From Dehalococcoidia bacterium (GTDB lineage Bacteria; Chloroflexota; Dehalococcoidia; Dehalococcoidales; G020351185): a stretch of 32,722 nucleotides of DNA. Of this stretch, positions 15,651 to 24,733 are shown one piece after another; the first letter of the stretch is position 1, and the number at the start of each line of letters is the position of its first letter. The stretch is taken from NCBI GenBank assembly GCA_020351185.1, contig CP070729.1, positions 1,141,051-1,173,772 on the forward strand, given 5' to 3'. Under the pieces are notes generated by a model. The model saw nothing but the letters and a program-made list of their open reading frames with translations, did not search any database and was not told the origin of the DNA. Both the position numbers and the translations under genes were made by a program.

Positions 15651-15741
15651 GATTCGACCTTAAGTATAAATACCTTTGTTATTCAACACCGGTGTAATAT
15701 GTCAGTAGTTTATACTTACTGTGGAAGAAAAGCAAATAAAT

Positions 15742-16395
15742 CTACGATAGCCGACGGATGACCGCGACCACCTTGCCTTGGACTTCGACATTGGCAGGAT
15801 CAATAAACAGAGGTTTCATTTGATTATTTGCCGGCTGGAGGCGAACTTCACCAGCTTCAGTGTAAAACTTCTTCAGCGTCGCCTCCATTTCCGATTTAAG
15901 CCATACTGCGGCCATCTCCCCATTTTCAATCTGCTTTACGTTCTGCAATAATACGATATCACCGTCGTTAATCAGTGCATCCATCATTGATGAACCTTTT
16001 ACCCTTAAGCCATAGATGCCGTCTTTGTTTCTGACTAAATCTTCGGTAACCTCAATGGTGTCAGAAGAGGCAGTAACATCCCAATTATCATCATTCGGTA
16101 CCGGTATCGGCTCACCTGCAGCTATCGTGCCTATAATGGGGATATTTCGCTTGTGGACAGCGTTACGATCTGTCAGTTCTATACCTCGCGATACCTCACG
16201 GTGTCGATGAAGATAACCCATTTTCTCTAAGATCTTTAGATTATAGTCGGCAACAGAGGTTGAACTTAGACTGCAGCCTGAGACTATATCTCTAATGCTG
16301 GGTGGGTAACCCCTTTCCAGCCAGAAAGCACGAACATAATTAATGATTTTTTGCTGCTTTGGTGAAATCCCCTTATATTTCACTTTTATAGTCAT
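15742..16395 (-). CDS. lexA: LexA repressor
   Basis: SOS master repressor, 217 aa. The N-terminal winged helix (about 1-70) includes RGYPPSIRDIVSGCSLSSTSVADYNLKIL. The self-cleavage bond is Ala93-Gly94 in GTIAAGEPIP, and the serine/lysine dyad is S136 (KGSSMMDA) and K175 (EATLKKFY). RecA-activated autocleavage would release the regulon. The operator directly upstream shows autoregulation. The ATG at 16395 begins MTIKVKYKGISPKQQ. It has a normal LexA arrangement with a complete catalytic domain; no umuD-like or phage-repressor features. Confidence 0.97.
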   Translation of the reverse strand: MTIKVKYKGISPKQQKIINYVRAFWLERGYPPSIRDIVSGCSLSSTSVADYNLKILEKMGYLHRHREVSRGIELTDRNAVHKRNIPIIGTIAAGEPIPVPNDDNWDVTASSDTIEVTEDLVRNKDGIYGLRVKGSSMMDALINDGDIVLLQNVKQIENGEMAAVWLKSEMEATLKKFYTEAGEVRLQPANNQMKPLFIDPANVEVQGKVVAVIRRLS

Positions 16396-16402
16396 ACTCT
16401 AA

Positions 16403-16448
16403 AGAACATATGTTCTACAATTTTAGAACAGGTTTGGTTCTTTGTCAA
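16403..16448 (-). promoter_or_regulatory. lexA promoter with SOS box
   Basis: On the minus strand: TTGACA (16443-16448), a 17-base spacer and TAAAAT (16420-16425). At the transcription start is a perfect palindrome AGAACATATGTTCT (16403-16416), i.e. GAAC-N4-GTTC, the SOS box of Gram-positive-type LexA. A second inverted repeat, TGTTCTA (16411-16417) and TAGAACA (16424-16430), overlaps it and the -10, and another GAAC/GTTC pair (16426-16440) has a 7-base gap. The main box ends 8 bases before the lexA ATG. Confidence 0.88.
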
Positions 16449-16470
16449 TAGATTTATGGACAATATTATA

Positions 16471-16498
16471 AATAGCTGCCGTTTTGTTGGCAGCTATT
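16471..16498 (-). terminator. Hairpin terminator after rpsT
   Basis: Arms AATAGCTGCC (16471-16480) and GGCAGCTATT (16489-16498) pair perfectly over 10 bases with an 8-base loop. It is 30 bases past the rpsT stop and is followed on the minus strand by a T/A-rich stretch without a pure T-run. It separates rpsT from the lexA promoter. Confidence 0.65.
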
Positions 16499-16527
16499 GA
16501 CAGTCTTAACTCATAATTGAAAGGTGA

Positions 16528-16809
16528 TTACTCGGCTACATGTTCAGCCTTGGCCTGATTAAATTTTTGCACCAGTCGTGATTTGCGCCGAGCAGCGTTA
16601 TTGGAATGTATAATTCCTTTATCGGCTACTTTATCCAGAGATCTAACAGCAACCGCTACTCCTTCTTCAGCCTCTTTGATTTTCCCAGAGAAGATGAGTT
16701 CTTCAGCCCTTTTTATAAGCGTTTTACCCTGGCTGCGAGCAGATTTATTCCGCAATCGCTTCCGCTGGTTCACACGGACCTGCTTTCGTGCTGATTTCGT
16801 ATTTGGCAA
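16528..16809 (-). CDS. rpsT: 30S ribosomal protein S20
   Basis: A 93-aa basic protein of the small ribosomal subunit, binding 16S rRNA at the 5' domain. The N-terminus MPNTKSARKQVRVNQRKRLRNKS and the later NNAARRKSRL are the family's conserved parts. The start is TTG at 16809, with an AAGGAGG site 7 bases upstream; non-AUG starts are known in rpsT elsewhere and are linked with autogenous control. It has its own promoter and terminator, between rel and lexA. Confidence 0.95.
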   Translation of the reverse strand: MPNTKSARKQVRVNQRKRLRNKSARSQGKTLIKRAEELIFSGKIKEAEEGVAVAVRSLDKVADKGIIHSNNAARRKSRLVQKFNQAKAEHVAE

Positions 16810-16836
16810 GTATATACCTCCTTGCTTACCTTATGT

Positions 16837-16865
16837 ATTATACAGCAATTCCTAGGGATACACAA
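16837..16865 (-). promoter_or_regulatory. Candidate rpsT promoter
   Basis: Minus strand: TTGTGT (16860-16865), a 17-base spacer and a perfect TATAAT (16837-16842), 27 bases before the TTG start. It lies between the rel stop and rpsT. Confidence 0.6.
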
Positions 16866-16905
16866 AGTTGCTACTAGTAACCAGCTCAAATATCATTAGT
16901 TCTCT

Positions 16906-19095
16906 TTAAGCTGGTGGTCTTTGTTTCACGGTAGAATCATCCCCCACTCGGAAAACGCTACTTACGCCCCGCACTCCTCCAATCCTAGTCAGTAATCGGC
17001 TCAACTGAGCTAGCCCCCTAGTTTCTAAAGTAAGGTACAGAGAGGTAGTGCGATCATTGTGTTCGACAACGTTCATGCTGGCAATATTCACTTGCTCTTC
17101 GGCGACTACAGTAGAGATATCACGCACCAGCCCTACTCTGTCTAAGGCTTCTATCTGAATACTTACGGGGTATTGAGAATCCGATTTCCCCCATTCTACT
17201 TTTATTAATCTCTCCTTTTCATCTTCATTGACAACATTGTAGCAATCACGACGGTGCACAGTTATTCCCCGGCTACGTGTAACATATCCAACTATACTAT
17301 CGCCGGGAACGGGGTGGCAGCAACCAGCTAAGTTTGTCAACAAATCACCTACACCTAATACCTGAACAGTTGACTTCGGTGGTTTTGGCGGCGATAAATC
17401 AACAACAGGTCTCGGTTGCTCCTGCTGAGCCGCTAGCTTCAAAGCAATTTGATGAACGCTTATGCCACCATAACCGATAGCTGCCAAGAAATCTTCAGCA
17501 TTTGAATACTTAAACAGTTCTGCCAACTTTTCCCGATTACTGAACTGTAAGCCCAGCTGTTTAAGCTCCTTTTCAAGTAACTCTCTTCCGTGCTCTATAT
17601 TCTCCGCACGTTCTTGCTTCTTAAACCATTGTCGTATTTTTTCTTTTGCATGAGATGTCTTTATATATCCCAAATGTGGGTTCAGCCAATCTCGCGTCGG
17701 CCCTTTCTCGCGTTTAGTGGCGAGAATCTCGACTACATCACCGTTGTGCAGCTGATAATCAAGTGGTACCATCCTGCCATTAACTTTAGCACCGATACAC
17801 CGATGTCCCAGCTCAGTATGTATTCGATAGGCAAAATCGAGAGGTGTCGCTCCTTTCGGTAAATCCTTTATTTCACCCTTAGGGCTGAACACAAAAACTT
17901 GATCAATAAAAATATCAGTCTTAACCGATTCTAAAAACTCCTCAGCACCACTAAGTTCACGGTGCCAGTCAATCAGCTGTCGTAGCCAACCTACCCTCTC
18001 TTCGAAGCGTATATCCCCTTTGTCACCCCCTTTATATCGCCAATGTGAGGCTACTCCATATTCAGCAATATGATGCATATCCCTTGTACGAATCTGGACT
18101 TCTAAGGGGGTTGTTCCTAAACACATAACCGCCGTGTGTAGCGCCTGGTAGCCATTCGGCTTTGGATTAGCAATATAATCATCGAATGTACCCGGGAGCG
18201 GATGCCACAGACTGTGAACGATACCAACGGCGTTATAGCAATCCGGTATTGTATCAACAAGCACTCGCAAGGCAAGAAGGTCGTATATATCATCAAAATG
18301 CTTGCCTTGAGCTGCGTACTTCTCCATCTTGTGGTAGATACTATACAGATGCTTGGGTCTACCCAATATCTCAGCTTTCAGTTTTACCTTGTCAAATTCC
18401 TCTCTCAGAATTTTAATTATCTTTTCTATGAAATCTTCCCGCTCCGTACGTCTAGTAGCAACTAAATTTACTAACCGATTATACTTTCTGGATTCGAGAT
18501 AGCGAAATGCCAAGTCCTCTAATTGCCATTTGAGTTCCCATATACCCAAGCGATGGGCTAAAGGGGCATATATTTCAAGTGTCTCGCGTGAGATACTTCG
18601 CCGGCGGTCTGAAGACAGAGCATCCAAGGTACGCATATTATGCAACCTGTCAGCTAATTTTATAAAGACAACGCGCAGATCTTCAGCCATAGCCACCAGC
18701 ATTTTCCTTAGGCTCTCCGCTTGCTGCCTAGAAGCTATCCCGCCTCGTCTTTCAGCCCCTGAGGGAACCTGCAAGGATAGGCGTCCCAATTTGGTAGTTC
18801 CATCTACTAACTTCGCCACCTCAGAACCAAACTTGCCTTCAATCTGCGTGATGGGTACGTTGCAATCCTCAGTAACATCATGCAGCAGAGCAGCAACCAG
18901 AGAACCAGCATCAAGCTGTAGTTCAGCTAGGGTCAAGGCAACCTGAAGTGGATGCTCAAGGTAGGGTTCACCCGATTTTCGCACTTGTCCTTTATGTGCT
19001 TTTAGAGCAAAGCGGTAAGCCTCTTCAACCAAAGCTAGTTTTTCCTGAGGGAGATACTGACTAGCCTTTTCCAATAGTAAATCAACGGGTGTCAT
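16906..19095 (-). CDS. rel: Bifunctional (p)ppGpp synthetase/hydrolase Rel
   Basis: Stringent-response enzyme, 729 aa, standard long-RSH length. The HD hydrolase domain (about 1-190) keeps its metal ligands: H34 (KAHKGQ), H72 and D73 (LLHDVTED), so hydrolysis should be active. The synthetase domain (about 220-350) has RPKHLYSIYHKM, FDDIYDLLALRVLVD and the NPKPNGYQALHTAV motif. A TGS domain (about 395-460) includes VFVFSPKGEIKDLPKGATPLDFAYRIHTELG, a zinc-finger/helical region has AGCCHPVPGDSIVGYVTRSRGITVHRRDC, and an ACT domain ends the protein. It is divergent from hisS; both respond to amino-acid supply, but the pairing is an ancient gene-order feature. Confidence 0.96.
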   Translation of the reverse strand: MTPVDLLLEKASQYLPQEKLALVEEAYRFALKAHKGQVRKSGEPYLEHPLQVALTLAELQLDAGSLVAALLHDVTEDCNVPITQIEGKFGSEVAKLVDGTTKLGRLSLQVPSGAERRGGIASRQQAESLRKMLVAMAEDLRVVFIKLADRLHNMRTLDALSSDRRRSISRETLEIYAPLAHRLGIWELKWQLEDLAFRYLESRKYNRLVNLVATRRTEREDFIEKIIKILREEFDKVKLKAEILGRPKHLYSIYHKMEKYAAQGKHFDDIYDLLALRVLVDTIPDCYNAVGIVHSLWHPLPGTFDDYIANPKPNGYQALHTAVMCLGTTPLEVQIRTRDMHHIAEYGVASHWRYKGGDKGDIRFEERVGWLRQLIDWHRELSGAEEFLESVKTDIFIDQVFVFSPKGEIKDLPKGATPLDFAYRIHTELGHRCIGAKVNGRMVPLDYQLHNGDVVEILATKREKGPTRDWLNPHLGYIKTSHAKEKIRQWFKKQERAENIEHGRELLEKELKQLGLQFSNREKLAELFKYSNAEDFLAAIGYGGISVHQIALKLAAQQEQPRPVVDLSPPKPPKSTVQVLGVGDLLTNLAGCCHPVPGDSIVGYVTRSRGITVHRRDCYNVVNEDEKERLIKVEWGKSDSQYPVSIQIEALDRVGLVRDISTVVAEEQVNIASMNVVEHNDRTTSLYLTLETRGLAQLSRLLTRIGGVRGVSSVFRVGDDSTVKQRPPA

Positions 19096-19217
19096 GTATC
19101 ACCAGCAAACCAAATTAATGTTTTTAGTATAATGCAATATCAATGGGTTAGCAAAATGGTTCCAGCCTTTACAAAAAGGACCAAAATGGTTTATTCTAGC
19201 CTAAAACAGGAGTTGGC

Positions 19218-20477
19218 GTGTACCAAGCACCGCGTGGAACGGTTGATATATTACCTGCAGAGCAGTCTTACTGGTTTTACATTAGGCAAAAGGCAGCCCA
19301 AACCTGCCAGCTTTATGGCTATGAACGCATAGATACTCCCATCTTTGAAAGCACCAACCTATTCTCCCGTAGTATCGGTAAAACAACAGACATAGTCGAA
19401 AAAGAGATGTATTCTTTTATAGACAAGGGCGGTAAGCAGATAACATTACGCCCCGAAGGGACAGCTCCTGTTTGCCGCGCTTACATTCAACACGGCATGC
19501 AGAACAAACCTCAACCCGTCAAGCTGTATTACACAACCCCCGTCTTCCGTTATGAGCGACCTCAAGCTGGCAGGTATCGGCAACACCACCAGTTCGGTTA
19601 CGAGGCTATCGGTGATAACGACCCCGCTCTTGATGCCGAAGTTATCGATATGGCATGGTTTTTTTTCGAATCGCTAGGGCTTAGTAAGCTGACACTTTTA
19701 CTCAACAGCATTGGTTGCAGTAAATGCCGCCCAGAGTATTTAACTAGTCTGCGACAATACTATCACAGCTATCGTAATAAACTGTGTGTAGATTGCAAAG
19801 TGCGTCTTGATAAGAATACACTTAGATTACTTGACTGTAAAAAAGAGACATGCCTTCCATTTGCTGTTACCGCTCCTAGAAGCATTGATTATCTGTGTCA
19901 TGAATGCAAAGAGCATTTCAGGCTATTAGGAGGATATTTGCAGCAGCTAGGACTACCCTTTTTGGTGAATCACTGTCTCGTCAGAGGACTTGATTATTAC
20001 ACTAGAACCGTCTTTGAGATACAACCGCAGGTAGGCGGTGCTCAGAGCACAATTGGTGGTGGTGGCCGGTATGATGGCCTAATAGAAGAGCTAGGTGGTA
20101 AATCAACACCAGCATTGGGTTTCGCTTCAGGTATCGAAAGAATCATCCTCAATCTTAAGAAGCAGAGTGTAGTTATTCCACCTATTCATCAGCCACAGGT
20201 CTTCATCGCCCACACCAGCGATAGAGTTAAAAATGAAGTCACAAAACTAGCATCCAGTCTAAGAAGAGCAAGCGTAGGAGCGTTTCAAACAACAAGCTCA
20301 AAGAGCCTTAAAGCTCAGTTGCGGCAGGCAAACAACATCGGCGTCCGTTATGTAATCATAATCGGCGATGAAGAAATTAAAACAGGAGCAGCAATACTTC
20401 GTAATATGACTACTGGCGAGCAAGATATAGTAAGTATAGCCGAGTTGCTAGACAAATTGCTATGTCAGCTTCAATAA
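19218..20477 (+). CDS. hisS: Histidyl-tRNA synthetase
   Basis: Class IIa aminoacyl-tRNA synthetase, 419 aa, charging tRNA-His. The protein opens YQAPRGTVDILP; motif 2 is RYERPQAGRYRQHHQFGYEA; the HisA motif is LVRGLDYYTRTVFEI and GGGGRYDGLIEELGG is nearby; motif 3 is ALGFASGIERI. The C-terminal anticodon-binding domain (about 325-419) begins QVFIAHTSD. The start is GTG at 19218 with a GGAG 5 bases upstream. A TATAAT at 19128-19133 could be its -10, but I see no matching -35 and no T-box features. A cysteine-rich insert (CSKCRPEY...CVDCKV...CLPF...CHEC) near residues 170-235 may bind zinc. Confidence 0.96.
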   Translation: MYQAPRGTVDILPAEQSYWFYIRQKAAQTCQLYGYERIDTPIFESTNLFSRSIGKTTDIVEKEMYSFIDKGGKQITLRPEGTAPVCRAYIQHGMQNKPQPVKLYYTTPVFRYERPQAGRYRQHHQFGYEAIGDNDPALDAEVIDMAWFFFESLGLSKLTLLLNSIGCSKCRPEYLTSLRQYYHSYRNKLCVDCKVRLDKNTLRLLDCKKETCLPFAVTAPRSIDYLCHECKEHFRLLGGYLQQLGLPFLVNHCLVRGLDYYTRTVFEIQPQVGGAQSTIGGGGRYDGLIEELGGKSTPALGFASGIERIILNLKKQSVVIPPIHQPQVFIAHTSDRVKNEVTKLASSLRRASVGAFQTTSSKSLKAQLRQANNIGVRYVIIIGDEEIKTGAAILRNMTTGEQDIVSIAELLDKLLCQLQ

Positions 20478-20534
20478 GTTTACCTGACGCCTGAAATATG
20501 CTACAATTTATTAAATGGATCTATGGAAAAAGCT

Positions 20535-20561
20535 GGGGGTGGCAATCAACATGCCAACCCC
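20535..20561 (+). terminator. Stem-loop between hisS and gyrB
   Basis: Arms GGGGGTGGCA (20535-20544) and TGCCAACCCC (20552-20561) pair over nine of ten positions with a 7-base loop. It lies 58 bases past hisS but is followed by TTCTCTTG rather than a T-run, so it may be a weak terminator or a gyrB leader element. Confidence 0.4.
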
Positions 20562-20646
20562 TTCTCTTGCCCTAACCAACTGCCACCAAGTCTCTTTTCT
20601 AACTAAATTAGCCTTCTTTTAGTTTATTCTACAAAGGTGAGTACAT

Positions 20647-22584
20647 TTGAAAAAAGAAAAGGCATCTTCAGATAAAAAGAAGCCAAAAAACGATTATTCG
20701 GCAGCCGATATCCAAGTACTAGGTGGACGTGAAGCTGTCCGCCGTCGTCCGGGGATGTACATCGGTTCAACTGATCAACGGGGGTTGCATCATCTCGTCT
20801 ATGAAATCACCTATAACAGTATTGACGAAGCCATGGCTGGTTGCTGTAACAAGATAACGGTTACTCTCCAACAAGACGATACCGTTACTATAGAGGACAA
20901 TGGAAGGGGTATACCAGTTGATATACACCCAACAACCAAAACCTCTGCTTTGGAGACAGTAATGACAGTACTGCACGCAGGCGCTAAGTTCGGTGGAAAA
21001 ACCTACCAAGTATCGGGTGGATTGCACGGGGTAGGCGCCTCAGTTGTTAATGCTCTTTCCGAGCACCTTGAAGTAATAATCTGTCGGGACGGTAAAAAAT
21101 ACCGTCAGGAATATAAGAAGGGTATTCCCCAAGGATCAGTTAACGAGGCTGGCATAGCTGAGAACACAGGTACTATTATGACCTTCCTCGCTGATACCGA
21201 AATATTCGGTAAAATAGATTACAATTTTAATACCCTCAGCGAGCGCCTAAGGGAAATGGCTTATCTGAATAAAGGACTTGAAATCCATCTAATCGATAAG
21301 CGGCAAGACGAAGAAAAAACCTTTTATTTTGAGGGAGGTATCACTGGCTTTGTCCGTCGCCTTAACCGCAATCGGGCGGTACGCCACCGACAGCCTATAT
21401 ACATCTCAAAGCAGGTAAACCATACCATAATCGAAGCTGCCCTTCAATATAATGACGGTTTCACCGATAATACACTCTGTTTTGCCAACTGTGTTAATAC
21501 AATTGATGGCGGCACCCACCTCACCGGCTTTCGATCGGCACTTACCCGGGTACTCAATGACTACGCCCATAAAAGCAGGTTACTTAAAGAAGGGGAATCC
21601 AACCTAGTAGGTGATGATGCCAGAGAGGGACTTGCAGCCATTATCAGTGTCAAGCTATCCGAGCCACAGTTTGAAGGACAAACGAAATCAAAACTTGGAA
21701 ATATAGAAATAAAAAGCCTTGTTGAAAGCGTTGTCGTGGAGGACCTTTCGCTTTACTTGGAGGAACATCCCGATGAAGCCAAGAGAATTATAGAGAAGTG
21801 TATAACTTCAGCTAAAGCTAGAGAGGCTGCCCGCAAAGCTCGCGACCTCATCATACGCAAGAGCAGCCTTGAAACCGGGACTCTGCCTGGTAAACTAGCA
21901 GACTGCTCAGAGAAAGAACCTTCTCATTGCGAGTTATATCTAGTAGAGGGACCCTCAGCCGGTGGCTCAGCCAAGGAGGGGCGTAACCGCCGTTTCCAAG
22001 CAATCCTACCACTCAGGGGGAAAATATTAAATGTGGAGAAGGCATCACCAGATAAGATGCTCTCCCACGAAGAGATACGCTCAATCATCACCGCCTTAGG
22101 TGCCGGTATAGATGAAGCCTTAGATCTTTCAAAACTACGCTATCACCGTGTTATCCTGATGACAGACGCCGACGTTGACGGTGCCCACATACGCACGCTG
22201 CTGCTAACATTCTTCTTCCGACACATGCCAGAGCTGATAAACAGTGGTCATCTTTTCATCGCCCAGCCGCCACTATATAGCATAAAATCGGGTAAGTCCA
22301 AGCGGTGGGTATATTCCGATAGCGAGAAGGAAGAGTTACTAGACAAACTTAAAGGATCAGGTAAAAAAATTGAAGTCCAGCGTTATAAGGGTTTAGGAGA
22401 GATGAGTGCCGAGCAGCTATGGGAAACAACAATGAATCCAGCCACCCGCACTCTGTTATCGGTAAGTGTTGAAGATGCCGCTAAGGCAGATACCATTTTC
22501 AGCATGCTTATGGGTGGAGAAGTTCTACCTCGCAAAACATTTATACAGACACACGCTAAAAGCGTTCAAAATCTAGATATTTAA
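20647..22584 (+). CDS. gyrB: DNA gyrase subunit B
   Basis: ATPase subunit of type IIA topoisomerase, 645 aa, which with GyrA adds negative supercoils. The GHKL ATPase domain (about 20-230) has [22 protein letters not shown] and [15 protein letters not shown]. The transducer domain follows to about 400, then TOPRIM with [10 protein letters not shown], and [19 protein letters not shown] with the metal-binding Dx[10 protein letters not shown] ends the conserved C-terminus. P436 stands in place of the usual Asp in EGDSAGG. ParE is an alternative but gene neighbourhood and the short 645-aa form favour GyrB. TTG start at 20647 after AAAGGTGA. It converges with nadD, leaving only 7 bases. Confidence 0.93.
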   Translation: MKKEKASSDKKKPKNDYSAADIQVLGGREAVRRRPGMYIGSTDQRGLHHLVYEITYNSIDEAMAGCCNKITVTLQQDDTVTIEDNGRGIPVDIHPTTKTSALETVMTVLHAGAKFGGKTYQVSGGLHGVGASVVNALSEHLEVIICRDGKKYRQEYKKGIPQGSVNEAGIAENTGTIMTFLADTEIFGKIDYNFNTLSERLREMAYLNKGLEIHLIDKRQDEEKTFYFEGGITGFVRRLNRNRAVRHRQPIYISKQVNHTIIEAALQYNDGFTDNTLCFANCVNTIDGGTHLTGFRSALTRVLNDYAHKSRLLKEGESNLVGDDAREGLAAIISVKLSEPQFEGQTKSKLGNIEIKSLVESVVVEDLSLYLEEHPDEAKRIIEKCITSAKAREAARKARDLIIRKSSLETGTLPGKLADCSEKEPSHCELYLVEGPSAGGSAKEGRNRRFQAILPLRGKILNVEKASPDKMLSHEEIRSIITALGAGIDEALDLSKLRYHRVILMTDADVDGAHIRTLLLTFFFRHMPELINSGHLFIAQPPLYSIKSGKSKRWVYSDSEKEELLDKLKGSGKKIEVQRYKGLGEMSAEQLWETTMNPATRTLLSVSVEDAAKADTIFSMLMGGEVLPRKTFIQTHAKSVQNLDI

Positions 22585-22591
22585 GTTCCCG

Positions 22592-23194
22592 TTAATCCTG
22601 ATATAATCTGTTGTCCTGTATATATTTCTCAACGGCTTTGGGAACTAGGTGGCTGATGGGCAGTCCCTGTCGCACCATTTGACGAGTTGCAGAAGCGCTG
22701 ATATCAATATATGGTTGATTTAGCACTATCAATCGCTGCGTTATGCCTGGAATAGCCACCTCTATTGAAGCCAGATTGGGAAAGGGATAACCAATCCTTG
22801 GAACAGCTACCAGATGGCATAATGAAATCAAGTGTTGCGGTTGATGCCAACAATGTAATTGTGCAAGATTATCCCAACCGAGAATAAAATAAAACTCTTT
22901 TTCATCCGCCATTTCCCGCCTCATTTCGTTAAGAGTATCAACGCTGTAGGTCGGTCCAGTTCTCTCTAATTCCAGAGTTGAAATCCAGAAGTGGGGATGT
23001 CCAGAAATAGCCAAGCGTAACATATTTAGGCGGTGTTCAACTGGGAGAACTATATTGTCTGCTTTTAGCCACGGATTACCGGCTGGTATAAATATTACTT
23101 CATCAAGATTTAGCTCGTCTTTAACCACAACCGCCACTTTAAGGTGCCCAGAGTGAACGGGGTCAAATGTACCTCCCAAAATGCCTGTTTTCAT
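22592..23194 (-). CDS. nadD: Nicotinate-nucleotide adenylyltransferase
   Basis: Cytosolic NAD-synthesis enzyme, 200 aa, making deamido-NAD from nicotinate mononucleotide and ATP. The nucleotidyltransferase signature GGTFDPVHSGHL lies at residues 7-18 (the HxGH motif), FILGWDNLAQLHCW is the substrate loop, and the second motif ISASATRQMVRQG corresponds to the usual ISSTxIR. The ATG at 23194 is 3 bases after the obg stop, so they are cotranscribed, an order (obg-nadD) common in many bacteria. Confidence 0.96.
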   Translation of the reverse strand: MKTGILGGTFDPVHSGHLKVAVVVKDELNLDEVIFIPAGNPWLKADNIVLPVEHRLNMLRLAISGHPHFWISTLELERTGPTYSVDTLNEMRREMADEKEFYFILGWDNLAQLHCWHQPQHLISLCHLVAVPRIGYPFPNLASIEVAIPGITQRLIVLNQPYIDISASATRQMVRQGLPISHLVPKAVEKYIQDNRLYQD

Positions 23195-23197
23195 ATA

Positions 23198-24463
23198 CTA
23201 CCATCTCCAATCCAGTATACCACAACGTACTTTGTTTCCCGGCTTGATACCAATTTTTTCAAGCGCTTTTCTAAACGCTGGTTGGTAAAGCAAACGATTG
23301 AGCTGCCTTCTAGCTTCGGGATTGGTCAGATCTGTGCCATCTATGATTCTCTCAAGGTTTGCTGCCTTTAATATATAAGTATCCCCTTCCCTGTATGCTT
23401 TGATCTTTATACCTTTTGGTTTGGGGTGAAAAACCTTAACATCACTTCCGGCAATTTTCGCCGGCTCGGCTTCGATCTCATCTAGTATTTTCAGGATTTT
23501 CCGCATCAACAACGGCACTCCCTCTCCAGTTATGGCCGATATAAAAAACGGTTCAACACCGATTCCACAAAAAGCCTGTATAACCTCCATCTTCCGATTT
23601 CTAACATCGTGTAGATCTATTTTATTAATGGCTACTAATCGCTTTTTCCGAGATAGGTCTGCATCAAACAGATCTATTTCCATATTTACTCTAGCCATAT
23701 CCTCTAAAGGTGATGTCGAACTACCATCTATGAGGTGAAGTAGAATTCTAGTTCGAAATATATGGCGTAGGAAATCATGTCCCAACCCGCGGCCGAAATG
23801 GGCACCAGCGATCAAACCCGGTATCTCAGCTAGAATAAAATTTTGCTGGCCAACTTCGACACAACCCAAAACCGGTTCTAAGGTTGTAAACGGATAGTTA
23901 GCTATTTTGGGTTTCGCGGCGGATGCAACCGCCAAGAGTGAGGATTTACCGACATTTGGGTATCCAATAATACCCACATCTGCTATTAATTTAAGCTCCA
24001 AGATTAATTCCTTATTTTCACCGGATTCACCCTTTTGGGCTATCTGCGGTGCTTGGTTCGTAGAAGACATAAAATGAGTATTCCCCAATCCACCACGTCC
24101 ACCCGCTGCAATGATAACTCGCTGCCCAGGATTGGTAAGATCATGTATCCCTACCCTATCCCCTACCCGTGTTCTGCTAGTTACCGTTACACCTACCGGT
24201 ACATTTAAAACCAGATCGCTTCCGCTACGGCCATGCTTCTTACGACCGCGGCCATTACTACCATTACTCGCCCTATAAACAGATTTATTTTGAAAACCAA
24301 TCAAGCTAGAAATGTTTTTATCAACTCTTATTATTACGTCACCACCGTCACCACCGTCACCACCGTCAGGACCACCAAGTGACACGAATTTCTCCCGGCG
24401 AAAACTTACAATACCGTCTCCACCTTTACCAGCTATTACGGCTATTTCAACTCTATCGAACAA
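23198..24463 (-). CDS. obg: Obg-family GTPase ObgE/CgtA
   Basis: Ribosome-assembly and stress GTPase. The glycine-rich Obg fold (about 1-158) holds AGKGGDGIVSFRREKFV and GGPDGGDGGDGGD; the G domain has G1 GYPNVGKSS, G3 AEIPGLI (with Ala for the usual Asp in DIPGLI), and G4 NKIDL; the C-terminal OCT domain spans about 345-421. I place the start at TTG 24463: GAGGAG ends 5 bases before it and the protein then opens MFDRVEIAV, matching the usual MFxDRV. A GTG two codons earlier (24469) overlaps the ribosome binding site and is unlikely. It is upstream of nadD by 3 bases. Confidence 0.95.
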   Translation of the reverse strand: MFDRVEIAVIAGKGGDGIVSFRREKFVSLGGPDGGDGGDGGDVIIRVDKNISSLIGFQNKSVYRASNGSNGRGRKKHGRSGSDLVLNVPVGVTVTSRTRVGDRVGIHDLTNPGQRVIIAAGGRGGLGNTHFMSSTNQAPQIAQKGESGENKELILELKLIADVGIIGYPNVGKSSLLAVASAAKPKIANYPFTTLEPVLGCVEVGQQNFILAEIPGLIAGAHFGRGLGHDFLRHIFRTRILLHLIDGSSTSPLEDMARVNMEIDLFDADLSRKKRLVAINKIDLHDVRNRKMEVIQAFCGIGVEPFFISAITGEGVPLLMRKILKILDEIEAEPAKIAGSDVKVFHPKPKGIKIKAYREGDTYILKAANLERIIDGTDLTNPEARRQLNRLLYQPAFRKALEKIGIKPGNKVRCGILDWRW

Positions 24464-24469
24464 GATCAC

Positions 24470-24733
24470 TCCTCATTAATTATTTTATCAGAAGAAATAA
24501 TATTAAGATAATAATTTAATCACTATTGCTAGAGGACTAGTATTATAATTAATAATAGGACTTTTATTGCCGTAGTATGTGCCTACGGAATCGAAAAAGT
24601 ATCGAAAAGATATAAAAAACTCTATTTAGGATACCTAATACCCATTGGAGTTATCAAAGACACAAGAGACTTATGCAAAAAATATAGTAAGTTTTGAAAA
24701 GTGTGAATAAATAGTCATGATGAGTTAATAGGT
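24470..24733. other. AT-rich gap between obg and dnaA; possible origin element
   Basis: 264 bases with no ORF. The first 100 bases are very AT-rich (AATAATATTAAGATAATAAT and similar). There is a short perfect hairpin CCGTAG/CTACGG (24570-24588), a repeated ATCGAAAA (twice around 24590-24617), and one exact DnaA-box match on the minus strand, TTATTCACA (24702-24710). These are features of an unwinding element or origin but one box is weak evidence. Confidence 0.35.

Noticed and set aside
19096-19217. T-box leader before hisS
   Set aside because: Only 122 bases, with no T-box consensus and no terminator/antiterminator pair.
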